Assembly (NCBI GenBank): GCA_030867875.1
Contig: JAOWCC010001634.1
Location: forward strand, 132,718,807-132,782,806
DNA: 64,000 nt
Direction of reading: 5' to 3'
Origin: Actinernus sp. WN-2022
Lineage: Eukaryota; Cnidaria; Anthozoa; Actiniaria; Actinernidae
Part shown: piece after piece, positions 31,333 to 42,431 of the stretch
Layout: each line of letters begins with the position of its first letter
How positions within the stretch are numbered: the stretch's first letter is position 1
Made by a program: the position numbers and the translations under genes
The notes under the pieces: generated by a model
Databases searched by the model: none
The model's input: the letters and a program-made list of their open reading frames with translations, nothing else
Told to the model about the DNA's origin: nothing

Positions 31333-32270
31333 TGCTGTGACAACTGCGATCTTTGGTATCAGTAAGCTGTCTAGAGATGCCTCTTCAAGTCTACCAAGGT
31401 CTAAATAACTCGTACACCTGCCGGATATGCTTTAGTTGTGGTCTTCCGAACTTCTCATCATCCTAGCCTGCGAAGCGGCGTAAAGGGTGATGAAGAGGGG
31501 AAGACGGGGAGAAGAGGGGAAGAAGGGGTCCCCCCTCCGCCTCCTTTTTCCTCTCCCGAATCCCCCTCTCTTCCCCTCTTCTCCCCTTCTTCCCCTCTTC
31601 CCCTCTTCTTCGCCCTTTACGCCGCTTCTCAGGCTACATCAATAGTGAGTTTGCAACCTCATGTTATAACTCATTTAGTTCACTCGAAAACTTGTCTTTA
31701 GACAACATGCACTTAACTACCCCCATCCCGTTGGCCGCCTCTTCTTCCACGGATGTTCATTATTCTCATCACTGTACTCCAGGAACTTCGGTAGTATCCA
31801 GCGCTCTGGCTCTGGTACTAGCCCCACTCCAGAGGACACACGTATAGCTGGTATTCACCGAGGCTCAGCATCCTATCAACAAATTTCATCTGAAAACTCG
31901 AAAAACTCTAAATCTCCAATGTTCTTATCACGACCCAAGCTGCTGAGCTAGAAACAATAATTAATAATCAAGACATACATATCATCATTATATGTGAAAC
32001 GCTCCCTATCCCCAGAAGTTAACAACTCTGAAATCTTGCCCCCTAGTTAAGTCCTTCGTAAGGACCGGGACTCACATGGAGGGGGGGGGGGAGTGGGGGG
32101 TACTAATCGCTATATAAGGAATTCCTTTCATGTTCAAGCTATCTTTCGTCCGGATCTTGACTAAAGCTGTGAACTAATCTGGATTGAACTCTTGAGATTC
32201 TACCGCCCACCATCTACGGTCTGCCCTCAATTACGCTAGTCATTCACCCTTCACTTGTCTGTGAATCGAG
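31333..32270 (+). pseudogene. Decayed LINE: PHD-like finger, linker and APE-type endonuclease
   Basis: Reading across shifts: CDNCDLWY and, in another frame, MPLQVYQGLNNSYT then CFSCGLPNFSSS (31333-31463) is a PHD-like finger close in layout to 27925-28253. After the MITE at 31466-31635, the linker reads SEFATSCYNSFSSLENLSL. Near 32008-32110, SPEVNNSEILPP, VLRKDRDSHGGGG and VLIAI, and near 32160-32215 CELIWIELLRFYRPP, match the APE-like endonuclease of CR1/L2 LINEs. The GGGG stretch falls on a poly-G run at 32080-32098. No RT is present. Confidence 0.62.
31466..31635. mobile_element. Small MITE with inverted ends inside the LINE remnant
   Basis: Ends TAGCCTGCGAAGCGGCGTAA and its reverse complement (near 31610-31634) pair over about 26 bp. 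The middle is purine-rich on one side and pyrimidine-rich on the other (GAAGAGGGG and CCCCTCTTC), so most of the element can fold back. Confidence 0.75.
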
Positions 32271-32559
32271 TCTCAGTTCTCGTTTGCACTGCATGCTAAA
32301 CAAAACTAAATTTACAAGGAAAGAGCTGCTAGTAGTTTAAAATTTAACTGGTATGTGAGGTTCAGGGCCTTGGTAGAGCTAAAACATAGCTGATTGGTTT
32401 TAATAATTACAGTCTATAATTACAACCAACCGCAACGGTTTTGAAATTTGAAGCCAGGCCATGAAGCTAATATGCCTGTCTAAACCGGATTTGTAGGCAA
32501 ATGAGCTTTGTTCAACGACCAGACTTGCATGGATGTCCACAAAATTTTCTGATTTTTAC

Positions 32560-32850
32560 GCTATTTTTAGAAATCCTTCATTCTGCAGTGCAGAATCGGG
32601 GTTCAGTTTTGTCCATCAGATTTGTTCATTTTTGCGATATTTTGAGAAAACTTGTATTCCGCACTGCGCAATCGGTGGTTACTTTTGTCCGCCTGATTGA
32701 GCTCCCAGATTTGGATTGAGCTCCCTTGATTAATCGGGGTTACTTTTAATTTGTCCACCAGATATGGTCATTTGTACGATATTTTGAGAAAGCTTGTATT
32801 CTGCAGTGCAGAATCGGGGTTTACTTTTGTCCACCAAATGTAAAGACTTT
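32560..32850 (-). repeat. 80-90-bp satellite, site 3 (about 3 copies, inverted)
   Basis: The reverse complement of the unit at sites 1 and 2 recurs, with palindromic cores such as ATTCTGCAGTGCAGAAT and TTTTGTCCACCAGAT. One unit is interrupted near 32690-32745 by GATTGAGCTCCC repeats. Confidence 0.75.
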
Positions 32851-32865
32851 AATTTATTTAACCTT

Positions 32866-34598
32866 AGAGTGTTTATGAAACCAAATTTTGCATCTTTATT
32901 TTATTGCAGAATAATAAAGTTCATTCTTTTCTGATTATCAAGAGTATATTTATTTTTCAGTTCTGCCTTCGGAAAGGTCTCTTTTTCGCCATTCAAATTA
33001 ACTACTTTATGCTAAAAACTGTCCGGGGCCTGGAACCGAATCCGCCATTACAATGACGTCACTGTGAGGACTCGCAAGTGACAATTCCTAAATATGATCA
33101 TGTAGGACGAAACGCATTTCTACAACAAAAATACAATATAATAAAGCACAATACAATTCAATACAAAAAATGAAATACAGTAGAACGCAACACAATACTT
33201 AACAAATAAAAGATGGTTCTCCTTGTTCTATAAAAAAAATTATTGCACGCTCGAGGTCTTGGAAAACTGCGGATGCACGAGCAGAACGCGGATACATTTA
33301 GTAGCATTTCAAGACCTCGAAAGTACATTATTTTGTTATAGAACAAGGAGAACCATCTTTTAGTTGTTTTATAATATAAACTTCAATCTAGACGAAGGAA
33401 AGTAAGCTATCTAATTTTAAGAACCCAAATAAAAATCTAACTAAGCAAATAAACTGACTACAGCGAAAACTCCATTTTACTGTACTTGACTTGTTTACAA
33501 CATTTCTCGTCGCTGATTGGTTCAATTCTGACAGCTTGACATTGACGATCTGAAAGCTCGTTTCTTATTGGATGAAATAACCTGCTATAAAAAGAACATG
33601 TCGATTGATAAAAGTGAAAGACAGAAATTGCAAGACTGCCGGCCGCAAACGGGCTGTAAAATTGTCAACTCATCAAAACTGTTGCAGGAAACACAAGTGC
33701 TTTCTTTTTACAATGTATGGTCAGCATAAGAGAAGTTAATCTGCACATTGTGATAGTGCTGAAAATGCCTGATGGAAAAACATTCATAGAGAAAGCGTTT
33801 ATAATATAGCGAATTCTGAGACTGAGTTACGTGAGTTGAGGTTCCCGACTATATTTTCTACAACAACTGCATTGTTGTCAGACACTGGCTATTTATTCTG
33901 TGGTCTGAAAAAGGATATTTTCATTATCCCAAGGAACAGTGTTTAACTGCTGCTCTGATGGCAGTGAGTTGCGTACCTTTCGACTTTGAGGCTGTGCAGT
34001 TCGACTATACGGCTTTCGAAAGTCTGGGTTCTTTGCAAGTTTTATCGTCCGTTTTTCATTTACGAACATTTAGGATCCAAATTTCTACAGGAAACAAGAG
34101 AAACCCTATATTGTATTCTTTGCCGTTCACTCTTCTGGTTTCAGCATAAAAGTACAGGAGTATTAAAGTTATCGTCGAGTTCTTGGTGAGTCATTTCTTG
34201 TAGTTGTGTTGTATCAAACTGTGAATGAGTAACACTGTATATTAGAACTTCAATGTCCATTGTATTTTGGCGTAGGATAAAGTTAAATACGGGAAGAAAA
34301 CCAAGGCCACCAGCCACACAATATCTTCCACCTCCTCGCTTATTTTTAGCTTTCTCTGAAACTTTCTCGCTGGAGCCGCCATGTTTGTAACGAGTCCTCA
34401 CAGTGACGTCACGCAGCTCATTTGGCCGCTCGGCAAACCGGACAGTTTTTAGCATAAAGTAGTCAATTTGAATGGCGAAAAAGAGACCTTTCCGAAGGCG
34501 GAACTGAAAACTAAATGTACTCTTGATAATCAGAAAAGAATGAACTTTATTATTCTGCAATAAAATAAAGATGCAAAATTTGGTTTCATAAACACTTT
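32866..34598. mobile_element. Foldback element of about 1.7 kb, inverted arms about 210 bp
   Basis: Left arm 32866-33076 and right arm 34390-34598 are reverse complements, sharing GTTTATGAAACCAAATTTTG, TCCGAAGGCGGAACTG-type sequence, TAGCATAAAGTAG and GTGACGTCA. An inner hairpin lies at 33201-33367. Open frames such as 34141-34560 run through the right arm and are not genes. It ends just below the last Kazal exon. Confidence 0.8.
33201..33367. repeat. Hairpin nested in the foldback
   Basis: AAAGATGGTTCTCCTTGTTC pairs with GAACAAGGAGAACCATCTTT, and CGAGGTCTTGGAAA pairs with TTTCAAGACCTCG. Confidence 0.8.
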
Positions 34599-34654
34599 AA
34601 GAAATGTATCTTTTTGCGGATATTAAAAACATGTCCACCAGAAATGCTATTTTG

Positions 34655-34896
34655 TTATCCTTGTGGTTTCGCACCGCCAAGGTGCACGAGACAAGGTCCA
34701 CGATAGGCCACCGTAATGTAGGTATTAGTAGTACAAGACCTCACTCGTAACATGCACCTGTTGTCGTATGTCGTATCATCTGATCCACACACCGGGTTAT
34801 CAATCTTTGGACAAAACTTCGGACAGACACACTTCGCAGAGATGCCCTTGGAAACACACTTGGCGTAATTATGACACAAAGTGTAGATGCATGGAT
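34655..34896 (-). CDS. Follistatin-like/Kazal exon A1, probable terminal exon
   Basis: The acceptor is CATCTAG before ATCCATGC (34897-34899). The exon encodes DPCIYTLCHNYAKC, CVCPKFCPKIDNPVCGSD, TTYDNRCMLRVRSC and YRGPC, ten cysteines in the follistatin-module order. The residue two after the sixth cysteine, the usual Kazal P1 position, is Lys. Unlike copies A2 and A3, it lacks the GTGAGA donor: at about 34692 the sequence becomes unrelated and the frame runs through LVHLGGAKPQG to a TAA at 34655. An AATAAA-type signal lies downstream on the minus strand near 34548. It may be a chimeric last exon or a broken copy. Confidence 0.72.
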
Positions 34897-36120
34897 CTAG
34901 ATGACGAAGAGTTCCATATATCTTGTTAGCACTAGTTTAAATTCAAATCATTTTTTCTTTCGCTAGACGTTATTTACGTCACTAGAAAGTTTATGAAAAC
35001 ACGTTTGGCATGCATGAGCCAGTTACAGTACTTTATTGAAATCAAAGATGTCAAAAGTGATAGTTTTTGCCTGATAATAGTTTTAGGATATACCACACAA
35101 GTGAATAGTGCCTTTCGCGCGCTCTGATTGGCTACTCAAGTTCGGAATATCCAGCATTAGTACATACCAATTCGATAACCTTTGTTAGATCGAGCAATCT
35201 GATTGGTTCACATTCATAGGATAATGAGTCATATTCAAAACCGAAACATGGGATAATGTCGGCCACTTCATGTTTCAGCGTAAACTCATGGTTTGCTAGA
35301 GCTTCAGACGGTAAAGTTTCAAAAATCTAGGACAATGCTATTTCAAAAGATGCAGGAAACTTGGTATTAACGGTTTTCGAAAGTAATGGAACTACTTAAA
35401 AATATTTTGATCACTGTTTTACATTAAATAATTCAGCAGAGAATTGTAAATTTGCTTTTATAGAAATTAAGAGTACTTCGGCTTCTCTATCAGTGTTAAC
35501 AGAAATAAACCTTCTAAATCAATATTTGAGTCATAAAAACGGAAAAACGGAATAAATGTATTTGAAAGTTGTAATTATCAGAAAGAAAACGATCGCTCAC
35601 CCATCGTTTCCACCTGAAAGTAGAGTACTCAGCCAGTGTCTCATGCCCTAATTTCGTAAATCCTGACCGCCGAATTGCTCTTCTCTCCCTTATTCCAAGT
35701 GCTACTAATTCCAAATACCACTTAAACTCACCATCCACAACAACTTTCCATTGAAGAAAACTGGAATTTTCGCCGGACACAATTCTGTCAGCACATGGCC
35801 TGCCTTGATTTCGGGCGGCTTGTTTACAATTTTGCTCCCAGTTAAACATTTCATTGATTGGTCTTTAGCCTCGATCGCTGGTAAAACAACTTTGACTAGT
35901 TTTACGGCACTTTTAGAACTGTAAACACTTCAAGCTCGTGTGCTTTGACTCGCCTTTTCCTTGAACAGAATGGCCTGAGTCGAGTTTGTCGTAACAGGCG
36001 CGTGCGTGAACTTTGGCACGTTTCGTATATAATAAAGCGGGACAATTTGTCTACACTCTTTTGGTAGTATTTTTATGGCTATTTTGAGGTTACCTCGTTG
36101 GTACATACTAAAACAATATT

Positions 36121-36488
36121 AGGGACCTTACGCAACCAGGACGGCGACGGCAGTGACGACCGGAGGTAGAAACTTGTTTTCTCCCGAAATCTGGTGTTTA
36201 CTAGTTCCTTTATTCGCTTTTAATTACGTTTCACATCCAGGTCTTCGAAAAATATGATAAGCATAAAGTTTTTCTCATGCCGAACGTTAAAACAGAGTGA
36301 TTTACTTTGTTATTTTTGCGTTCTCTTGTAAACGTAAACTTTGGAGTTTTTTACGTTGTTTTTCCAGACAACGGTTGAAATGTAGGCGACTGCGTGCATT
36401 TTCACGTGCAGTAGTTGTACTTTGTAATTAAGGCTATTGTTTTATGCCGTCGTCCTTGACGTTGCCGTCCTGGTTGCGTAAGGTCCCT
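36121..36488. mobile_element. MITE, copy 1, about 40-bp inverted ends
   Basis: AGGGACCTTACGCAACCAGG at one end and its reverse complement at the other. The second copy is at 42432-42797 in the same place of unit 2, so it inserted before the duplication. A 3-bp ATT or 2-bp TA duplication is possible; it is ambiguous by eye. Confidence 0.8.
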
Positions 36489-36610
36489 ATTATTCTACTC
36501 AGTTATCGGTGACTAGTGATGGTTCGTGCCACTATTCATGAACTCCACATTGGGGAATAATTGTTAATTATGTTTAGCACTGGTGGCAGCGTAATCTCAG
36601 ATTTACTCAC

Positions 36611-36832
36611 CTATACATTTCCCCGAGCTAAACACATTAATATCCTTGTGTTTTGTACAGGCAACAGCCTTCAGTCGGCATTCGCTTTCGTAGGGTTTGC
36701 CGTCCGTGCCGCACACCGGTTTGTTGGTTACCGCACAGAGGGTTCTGCACACACATTGGGCTTTGCCATTGACTGATCGGCACTTAGAGTGTGGACGAAC
36801 TGCACTGCATGGGCCAGCAACAAAGCAGGGAT
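36611..36832 (-). CDS. Follistatin-like/Kazal exon B1
   Basis: A 222-bp exon with a CAG acceptor (36833-36835) and ATAG/GTGAGT donor (GT at 36610-36609). It encodes DPCFVAGPCSAVRPHSKC, VNGKAQCVCRTLCAV, NKPVCGTDGKPYESEC and RLKAVACTKHKD, with ten cysteines. The P1-equivalent residue is Val, suggesting elastase-like or no inhibitory specificity. It follows C1 and precedes A1 in the transcript. Confidence 0.82.
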
Positions 36833-37049
36833 CTGAACCATAACCAGTAAATAACCAGTTAACTATTCAGTACTGACTGTACTCTCAATGATAACTGAAA
36901 CTATGAAAATATGAGAAAATACGAACGAATTTTACTGAACGAAAGTGCTAGAGCGGATTTCGTATGAGTGACAGGTTACGCCAACGACTTACGGCACGGT
37001 AGACGGGACAAATCGAACCGTATTTACAGACTTTGAAGAACCATGTAAA

Positions 37050-37378
37050 ATGTCTGGAAAATGTTTCTAAAATGTTTCTAAAATGTCTGTAAAATGTTTG
37101 TAAAATGTCTGTAAGATATGTATTTTTTTTGTCAAATGTCTGGAAAATGTTTGTAAAATGTCTGTAAAATGTTTGTAAAATGTTTGTGAAATGTCTGTAA
37201 AATGTCTGTAAAATGTCTGTAAAATGTCTGTAAAATATCTGTAAAATGTTTGTAAAATGTTTGTAATATGTTTGTAAATGTTTGTAAAATGTTTGTCAAA
37301 TGTCTGTAAAATGTTTGTAAAATGTTTGTAATATGTTTGTAAATGTTTGTAAATCTTTATAAAATGGTTGTAAAATGC
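37050..37378. repeat. 11-bp minisatellite in the intron upstream of B1
   Basis: Tandem TGTAAAATGTT/TGTAAAATGTC units. On the minus strand the unit has no stop in any frame, which gives false open frames of the YKHFTNILQTF type. Confidence 0.9.
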
Positions 37379-37545
37379 ACATGTCATACAAACATGTTAC
37401 AGACTTTTACATAGTTATTCTCAAACTCATTAATAATTCATGGTGTGACCATGACGAGTATTTAGAAATACAGCCAAATACAGCTCGCATTTCAAGACTT
37501 TTAGATCGCTAATGTTATCATTAAAGTGGAGATTGAGAGGCCATG

Positions 37546-37692
37546 TAAACACTCAGAGCTTGTTTTAGAAGCGAGTTTCTAAATACAGTGAGGATGGGTT
37601 AAAAAACCTCGCCTTTGCCTCGGTTTTCAACCCCCTCTCACTGTATTTAGAAATCGCTTCTAAAACAATTGCAACTCTGAGTGTTTTACATA
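37546..37692. mobile_element. Hairpin MITE, copy 1
   Basis: TTTTAGAAGCGAGTTTCTAA pairs with TTAGAAATCGCTTCTAAAA across a short CCTCGCC-containing loop. The equivalent in unit 2 is at 44427-44572. Confidence 0.75.
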
Positions 37693-37757
37693 TTACTTCG
37701 AAGTCCTGCAATACGGTCGTTAAAAGAATTAACTTTTAGTTTCTCCTATCCACTTAC

Positions 37758-37976
37758 TGTTACAGCCTCTTTTGCTGTTAATAGTAATTGTTTTGTTATT
37801 CTTGCACGCGGCTTGCTCCATCAAACACAGGTTGTCATACATGACGTCATCCGAGCCGCATACCAGATTCTGTACGTCATCAGGACAGTTTAAGTTACAT
37901 CCACATGTAGGTTGGCCTTTCTTCGCTTCACACGTGGAGTACGGTGGGAATTTGCAGATGTGGTTTAAACATGGAT
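37758..37976 (-). CDS. Follistatin-like/Kazal exon C1
   Basis: A 219-bp exon with a TTGCAG acceptor and GTAAGT donor. It encodes DPCLNHICKFPPYSTCEAKK, QPTCGCNLNCPDDVQNLVCG and MYDNLCLMEQAAC, with ten cysteines. The P1-equivalent residue is Asp, which is unusual for a classical inhibitor of trypsin- or chymotrypsin-like enzymes. The sister copy C2 differs by one residue. Confidence 0.82.
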
Positions 37977-37979
37977 CTG

Positions 37980-40541
37980 CAAGGTGAGAAGCTAAGCAAT
38001 TACAACTCAAGATGTGAAATATTCAACGTAAAACCATTTACAAAATAACTTCTTCATTCATTTTTTAGAGTTTAGAACAGTTGTTCATGAAAATCTAGCA
38101 ACATCTGTACCCACAATGTATGTTTTTAGAATTTTTTGAGAGGAATTGCTTTAAACTTCACCAGTGAACAAGAGTATACTTTATTATGACGTCATATATT
38201 TTTGAAAACGTCTCTTAGAAAATAAATATTAGTATTTTTCGGGTTTTAACGAAGAAATATACTTATTGTACACTGAATAGGCTCAATATGGTCTTTTATA
38301 TATTTCTTCAATCTAGAAAGTATAATTTAATTCAGACCCATGACGTCAGAAAATGTGACGTCACAGGAAACTTAAGTTCTTAATAACTCTGCAAATATTT
38401 ATTTTAGAGACTTCAAAATTGCGGCATTCAAAAATATATATTTACTAGCAGGGACCCGCAGAACAAATCAACAAATATGATAATAGTAACATATAGTCCA
38501 GCCGGCTAACCGGCTACTCACACAAATACAAATCAATGGTGCCAGATTGTGTACTGGAGGTTTTAGCGTGTTGATGTTTTCGAAGTTGTAGTTTGATAAA
38601 AAAGGCAATAATATCTTACGGATCTCAGTTAATTTGTCAAACCAAAACTGACGGTCGCCTGAGGCAGCTCAAGTCATGAATTCGTGTGACGAAAACAAAT
38701 ATGGTCGCCGAAATATCATTGATCGAAGCAGGAAAACGGAATAAAAACAATAATGAAAAGCCAAGTTATTTGAATGTCTGGTTGTAGTGAGTTTCTAGTC
38801 TGAAGTCTTGAAGAGCGTACGATAGTTGGGCGAGGAAAACGTGTTTTTTTTTATTATCTAAGAACACAGGAAACTACAGAGAACAGACATGGACAACATA
38901 TCTTGCTCTTCGACACACCATAGAGTTGTAAGATAAAAAACAGTCTTTTCCACGGACAACATTTCTAACTGTGTTTGAATAGCTGGTCTTACCTCATTCG
39001 GTCGTTTGACTTCGGCCGCTTCGCCTGGCGATAGGTTTTCCTAAAACATTCCCGTAAACTCGATGGCTTGCTCGCCTAGGTTTTTCCTAAAACAGATTCC
39101 CGTAAACTCGATGGCTTGCTCGTCCAGGTTTTTCCTAAAACGTATTCCCGTAAACTCGATGGCTTGCTCGCCCAACTAAGTGTAGAACTTGAGAAAAATC
39201 ATTTATTTTTAAGACATAGAGCAACGTTTCGCATGATTCGTCGTCTTCGTTGGGATACCTGTGGCCGTCACTTTTGGGCGCCATTTTCGGACGCACGCGC
39301 GCGTCCTCCATATTAGGATATCGATCGAGGGAGCCTGGGAAAGAGCGTTACACACACACACACTTAGCGTATTATTAGAATAAATGATAAGATAAGATGT
39401 TGTTGTAATAACATGCTTTGTTGTAAACGTATACGTAACGAAGATTTGACCTTAAAAGGAGTCGTTCATCATGACGTCACAGCAACGTCAATATACAAAC
39501 CCGATTAAACTTGAAGACGTAATTTCATATTAATATTAACTTACCAAAATTTCGTTAAATTTGAGGTCGAATTAAATTTGTTTTGCCAGTTTATACATTT
39601 TTCGCACGCTCAACGTGAGCGATTTCATGGTCATTTATGCCCAACGTGATCATAGACTTTTATTTGCTCGCGCGCTAAATAAAGCCTTCAGGTCAAACGG
39701 TTTCAACTTAACATTGCTACATTTGTCGAAGCCGACCTTGAAATAGTTTGAAATGAAGATTTTGCCATTTCTAGGACGCACAACGGGCCAAGGAGAGACC
39801 ACAAGGACTAGTTATAAAAGAGTTGTGATAGACATCGAAAATAAGCAGCCTGGATCGAATAAAGTACGCCTGGCATAGAAATTACAGACTTCTGCGGCGA
39901 TACACTAATGAGATACACTAACTTTACTTGTCATATTTTAGTAGATTGTCTGTATAACGGTATTTATAAAAGCTTAAAAAATAGTTGTAATAAAGCCTAA
40001 TTTTATTTATTCATTCTGTCTGACGATTTACTCCTATTTCCAAAACTCTCCAAAAGATTATTAAAGTCAATAATTGAGTGCATGTAAGTACCTGAGCAAC
40101 ATCAGATTTCAAAAGATATACTTTAGTATATCTCGTACGGTGTTCGCATGTATGAGGGGATCAAATCCAATAGGAAAACGCCTGGGGTAACAAATCCACT
40201 AGTGGATATAGTCCGGGAGGACCATATTCTCTAGTGGATTTAGTCCAGGGGGACCACCACTGGGGGACCAAACCACTGTGACAGTTTTGAGAGCCGGAAA
40301 ACAATTGCTCCATAGCCCTGATTTCCAAGTTATTGTGAAAATGAAACCGTATTTTGTCCCTGTTTAATTATGCCGAATCGTCTATAACCCGGAATTCGAC
40401 ATATTTTTACGAGAAACCGGAACCGGAAATTGGAATTAGGTTCAAAACCGGATCCGGTACGGCCGCACATATATTCCGTCATAATCTTTTATACAGAAAA
40501 TATTGGAGAAAGGAAAAATATATTATTATTTCTTATCTCAC
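37980..40541. other. Long intron between exons A2 and C1
   Basis: Non-coding; duplicated as 44855-47444. It holds a 48-bp tandem repeat (39041-39172), a short CA run near 39350-39362, and CCACTAGTGGAT palindromes near 40198-40240. Short open frames here are shadows of repeats. Confidence 0.6.
39041..39172. repeat. 48-bp tandem repeat, about 2.8 copies (copy in unit 1)
   Basis: The unit contains CCCGTAAACTCGATGGCTTG and CTCGCCTAGGTTTTTCC. 48 is a multiple of three, and the minus strand reads as 16-residue repeats (GEQAIEFTG), but both duplicates are intronic and the frame is not bounded by splice signals. Confidence 0.8.
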
Positions 40542-40757
40542 CTTTCTTCTGGCAAGGTCCACGCGAGGCCACCGTAATGTAGGTATTAGTAGTACAAGAC
40601 CTCACTCGTAACATGCACCTGTTGTCGTATGTCGTATCATCTGATCCACACACCGGGTTATCAATCTTTGGACAAAACTTCGGACAGACACACTTCACAG
40701 AGATGCCTTTGGACACACACTTGGCGTAATTATGACACGAAGTGTAGGTGCATGGAT
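40542..40757 (-). CDS. Follistatin-like/Kazal exon A2
   Basis: A 216-bp exon with acceptor CTAG before ATCCATGC and donor AAAG/GTGAGA. It encodes DPCTYTSCHNYAKC, CVCPKFCPKIDNPVCGSD, TYDNRCMLRVRSC and ASRGPCQKK, with ten cysteines and a Lys at the P1-equivalent position, as in A1 and A3. Its close match to A1 and A3, including flanking introns, shows recent duplication. Confidence 0.85.
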
Positions 40758-40851
40758 CTAGATGACGAAGAGATCATCTCATTAATTAATGTCATTAGAC
40801 TACAGCCAATGATGATGATTTCCACATTGCATAATGTTTCATCGATAAAAT

Positions 40852-41134
40852 CATAGTTAATAGAGTGGAATGGTTAGGAAACCCGGCAAACTTCAAAAGG
40901 GCTAACAAAGGCGCTGCGATTTAGGTTGGAAGGGAATAAGACAAAAGATTGTGCACGATCATAGTTCATTAGTGTTCCCTGAACGACTGAACTCACACGT
41001 TTCTATTGGCTGATTGACTAACATGTTGGAATTTCTATTGTGTTTTGTGCACGGTAGTGGTCGAAAAAAGCTAACAAAGACCTATAACAAAGAAGGTCCC
41101 TGAGTTTCCTAACCATTCCACTCTATTAACTATG
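40852..41134. mobile_element. 283-bp MITE with clean insertion site, unit 2 only
   Basis: Inverted ends of about 31 bp (CATAGTTAATAGAGTGGAAT) and a 7-bp direct duplication ATAAAAT on each side (40845-40851 and 41135-41141); an 8-bp reading, GATAAAAT, is also possible. Unit 3 has the uninterrupted site, CATCGATAAAATAGATC, near 47747-47762. A 7-8-bp duplication suggests hAT-like or a related superfamily. Confidence 0.85.
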
Positions 41135-42431
41135 ATAAAATAGATCTACGCTTTGGGTAGGAAAATGACCCAATATAAGGAACTTGACCCCACAATGTAA
41201 GGGAAACGATCCCATATAAGGGAAATGACAATAGGATAAGCAGAAAGAATAGTTCCACATATCTTGTTAGCACTAGTGTAAATACAAATCATTTTTTCTT
41301 TCGTTAAACAATATTTACATCCCTACAAAGTTTATGAAAACAAGTTTGGCATGCATGAGCCAGTTACAGTACTTTATTGAAATCAAAGATGTCCAAAGTG
41401 ATAGTTTTTTGCCTGATAATAGTTTTAGTATACACCACACAAGTGAATAGTGCCTTTCGCGCGCTCTGATTGGCTACTCAAGTTCGGAATATCCAGCATT
41501 AGTACATACCAACTCCATAACCTTTGTTAGATCGAGCAATCTGATTGGTTCACATTCATAGGATAATGAGTCATATTCACCACCGAAACATGGGATAATG
41601 TCGGCCACTTCATGTTTCAGCGTAAACTCATGGCTTGCTAGAGCTTCAGACGGTAAAGTTTCAAAAATCTAGGACAATGCTATTTCAAAAGATGCAGGAA
41701 ACTTGGTATTAACGGTTTTCGAAAGTAATGGAACTACTTGAAAATATTTTGATCACTGTATTACATTAAATAATTCAGCAGAGAATTGTAAATTTGCTTT
41801 TATAAATATTAAGAGTACTTCGGCTTCTCTGTCAGTGTTAACAGAAATAAACCTTCTAAATCAATATTTGAATAAATGTATTTGAAAGTTGTAGTTATCA
41901 GAAAGAAAACGATCGCTCACCCTTCGTTTCCACCTGAAAGTAGAGTACTCAGCCAGTGTCTCATGCACTAATTTCGTAAATCCTGATCGCCGAATTGCTC
42001 TTCTGTCCCTTATTCCAAGTGCTACTAATTCCAAATACCATGCACTTAAACTCACCATCCACAACAACTTTCCATTCATTTGAAGAAAACTGGAATTTTC
42101 GCCGGACACAATTCTGTCAGCACATGGCCTGCCTTGATTTCGGGCGTCTTGTTTACAATTCTGCTCATTGATTGGTCTTTAGCCTCGAACGCTGGTAAAA
42201 CAACTTTGACTAGTTTTACGGCACTTTTAGAACTGTACGCACTTCAAGCTCGTGTGCTTTGACTCGCCTTTTCCTTGAACAGAATGGCCTGAGTCGAGTT
42301 TGTCGTAACAGGCGCGTGCGTGAACTTTGGCACGTTTCGTAATAAAGCGGGACAATTTGTCAACACTCTTTTGGTAGGATTTTTATGGCTATTTTGAGGT
42401 TACCTCGTTGGTATATACTAAAACAATATTA

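Larger units (their letters stand above)
34693..40552. repeat. Tandem segmental duplication, unit 1 (exons A1, B1, C1)
   Basis: Homologous throughout to 40553-47455, including introns, MITEs and minisatellites. It is shorter by about 1 kb because of a deletion after A1 and absence of the 40852-41134 insertion and part of the 11-bp array. Confidence 0.85.

Noticed and set aside
34141..34560. 139-residue minus frame next to the Kazal gene end
   Set aside because: Lies across the arm of a foldback element; no domain recognised.
35514..35849. 111-residue minus frame between exons A1 and B1, a possible extra exon
   Set aside because: The duplicates at 41861-42109 and 48520-48830 have 4-bp indels and frameshifts at the same place, so the frame is not conserved; no follistatin cysteines.
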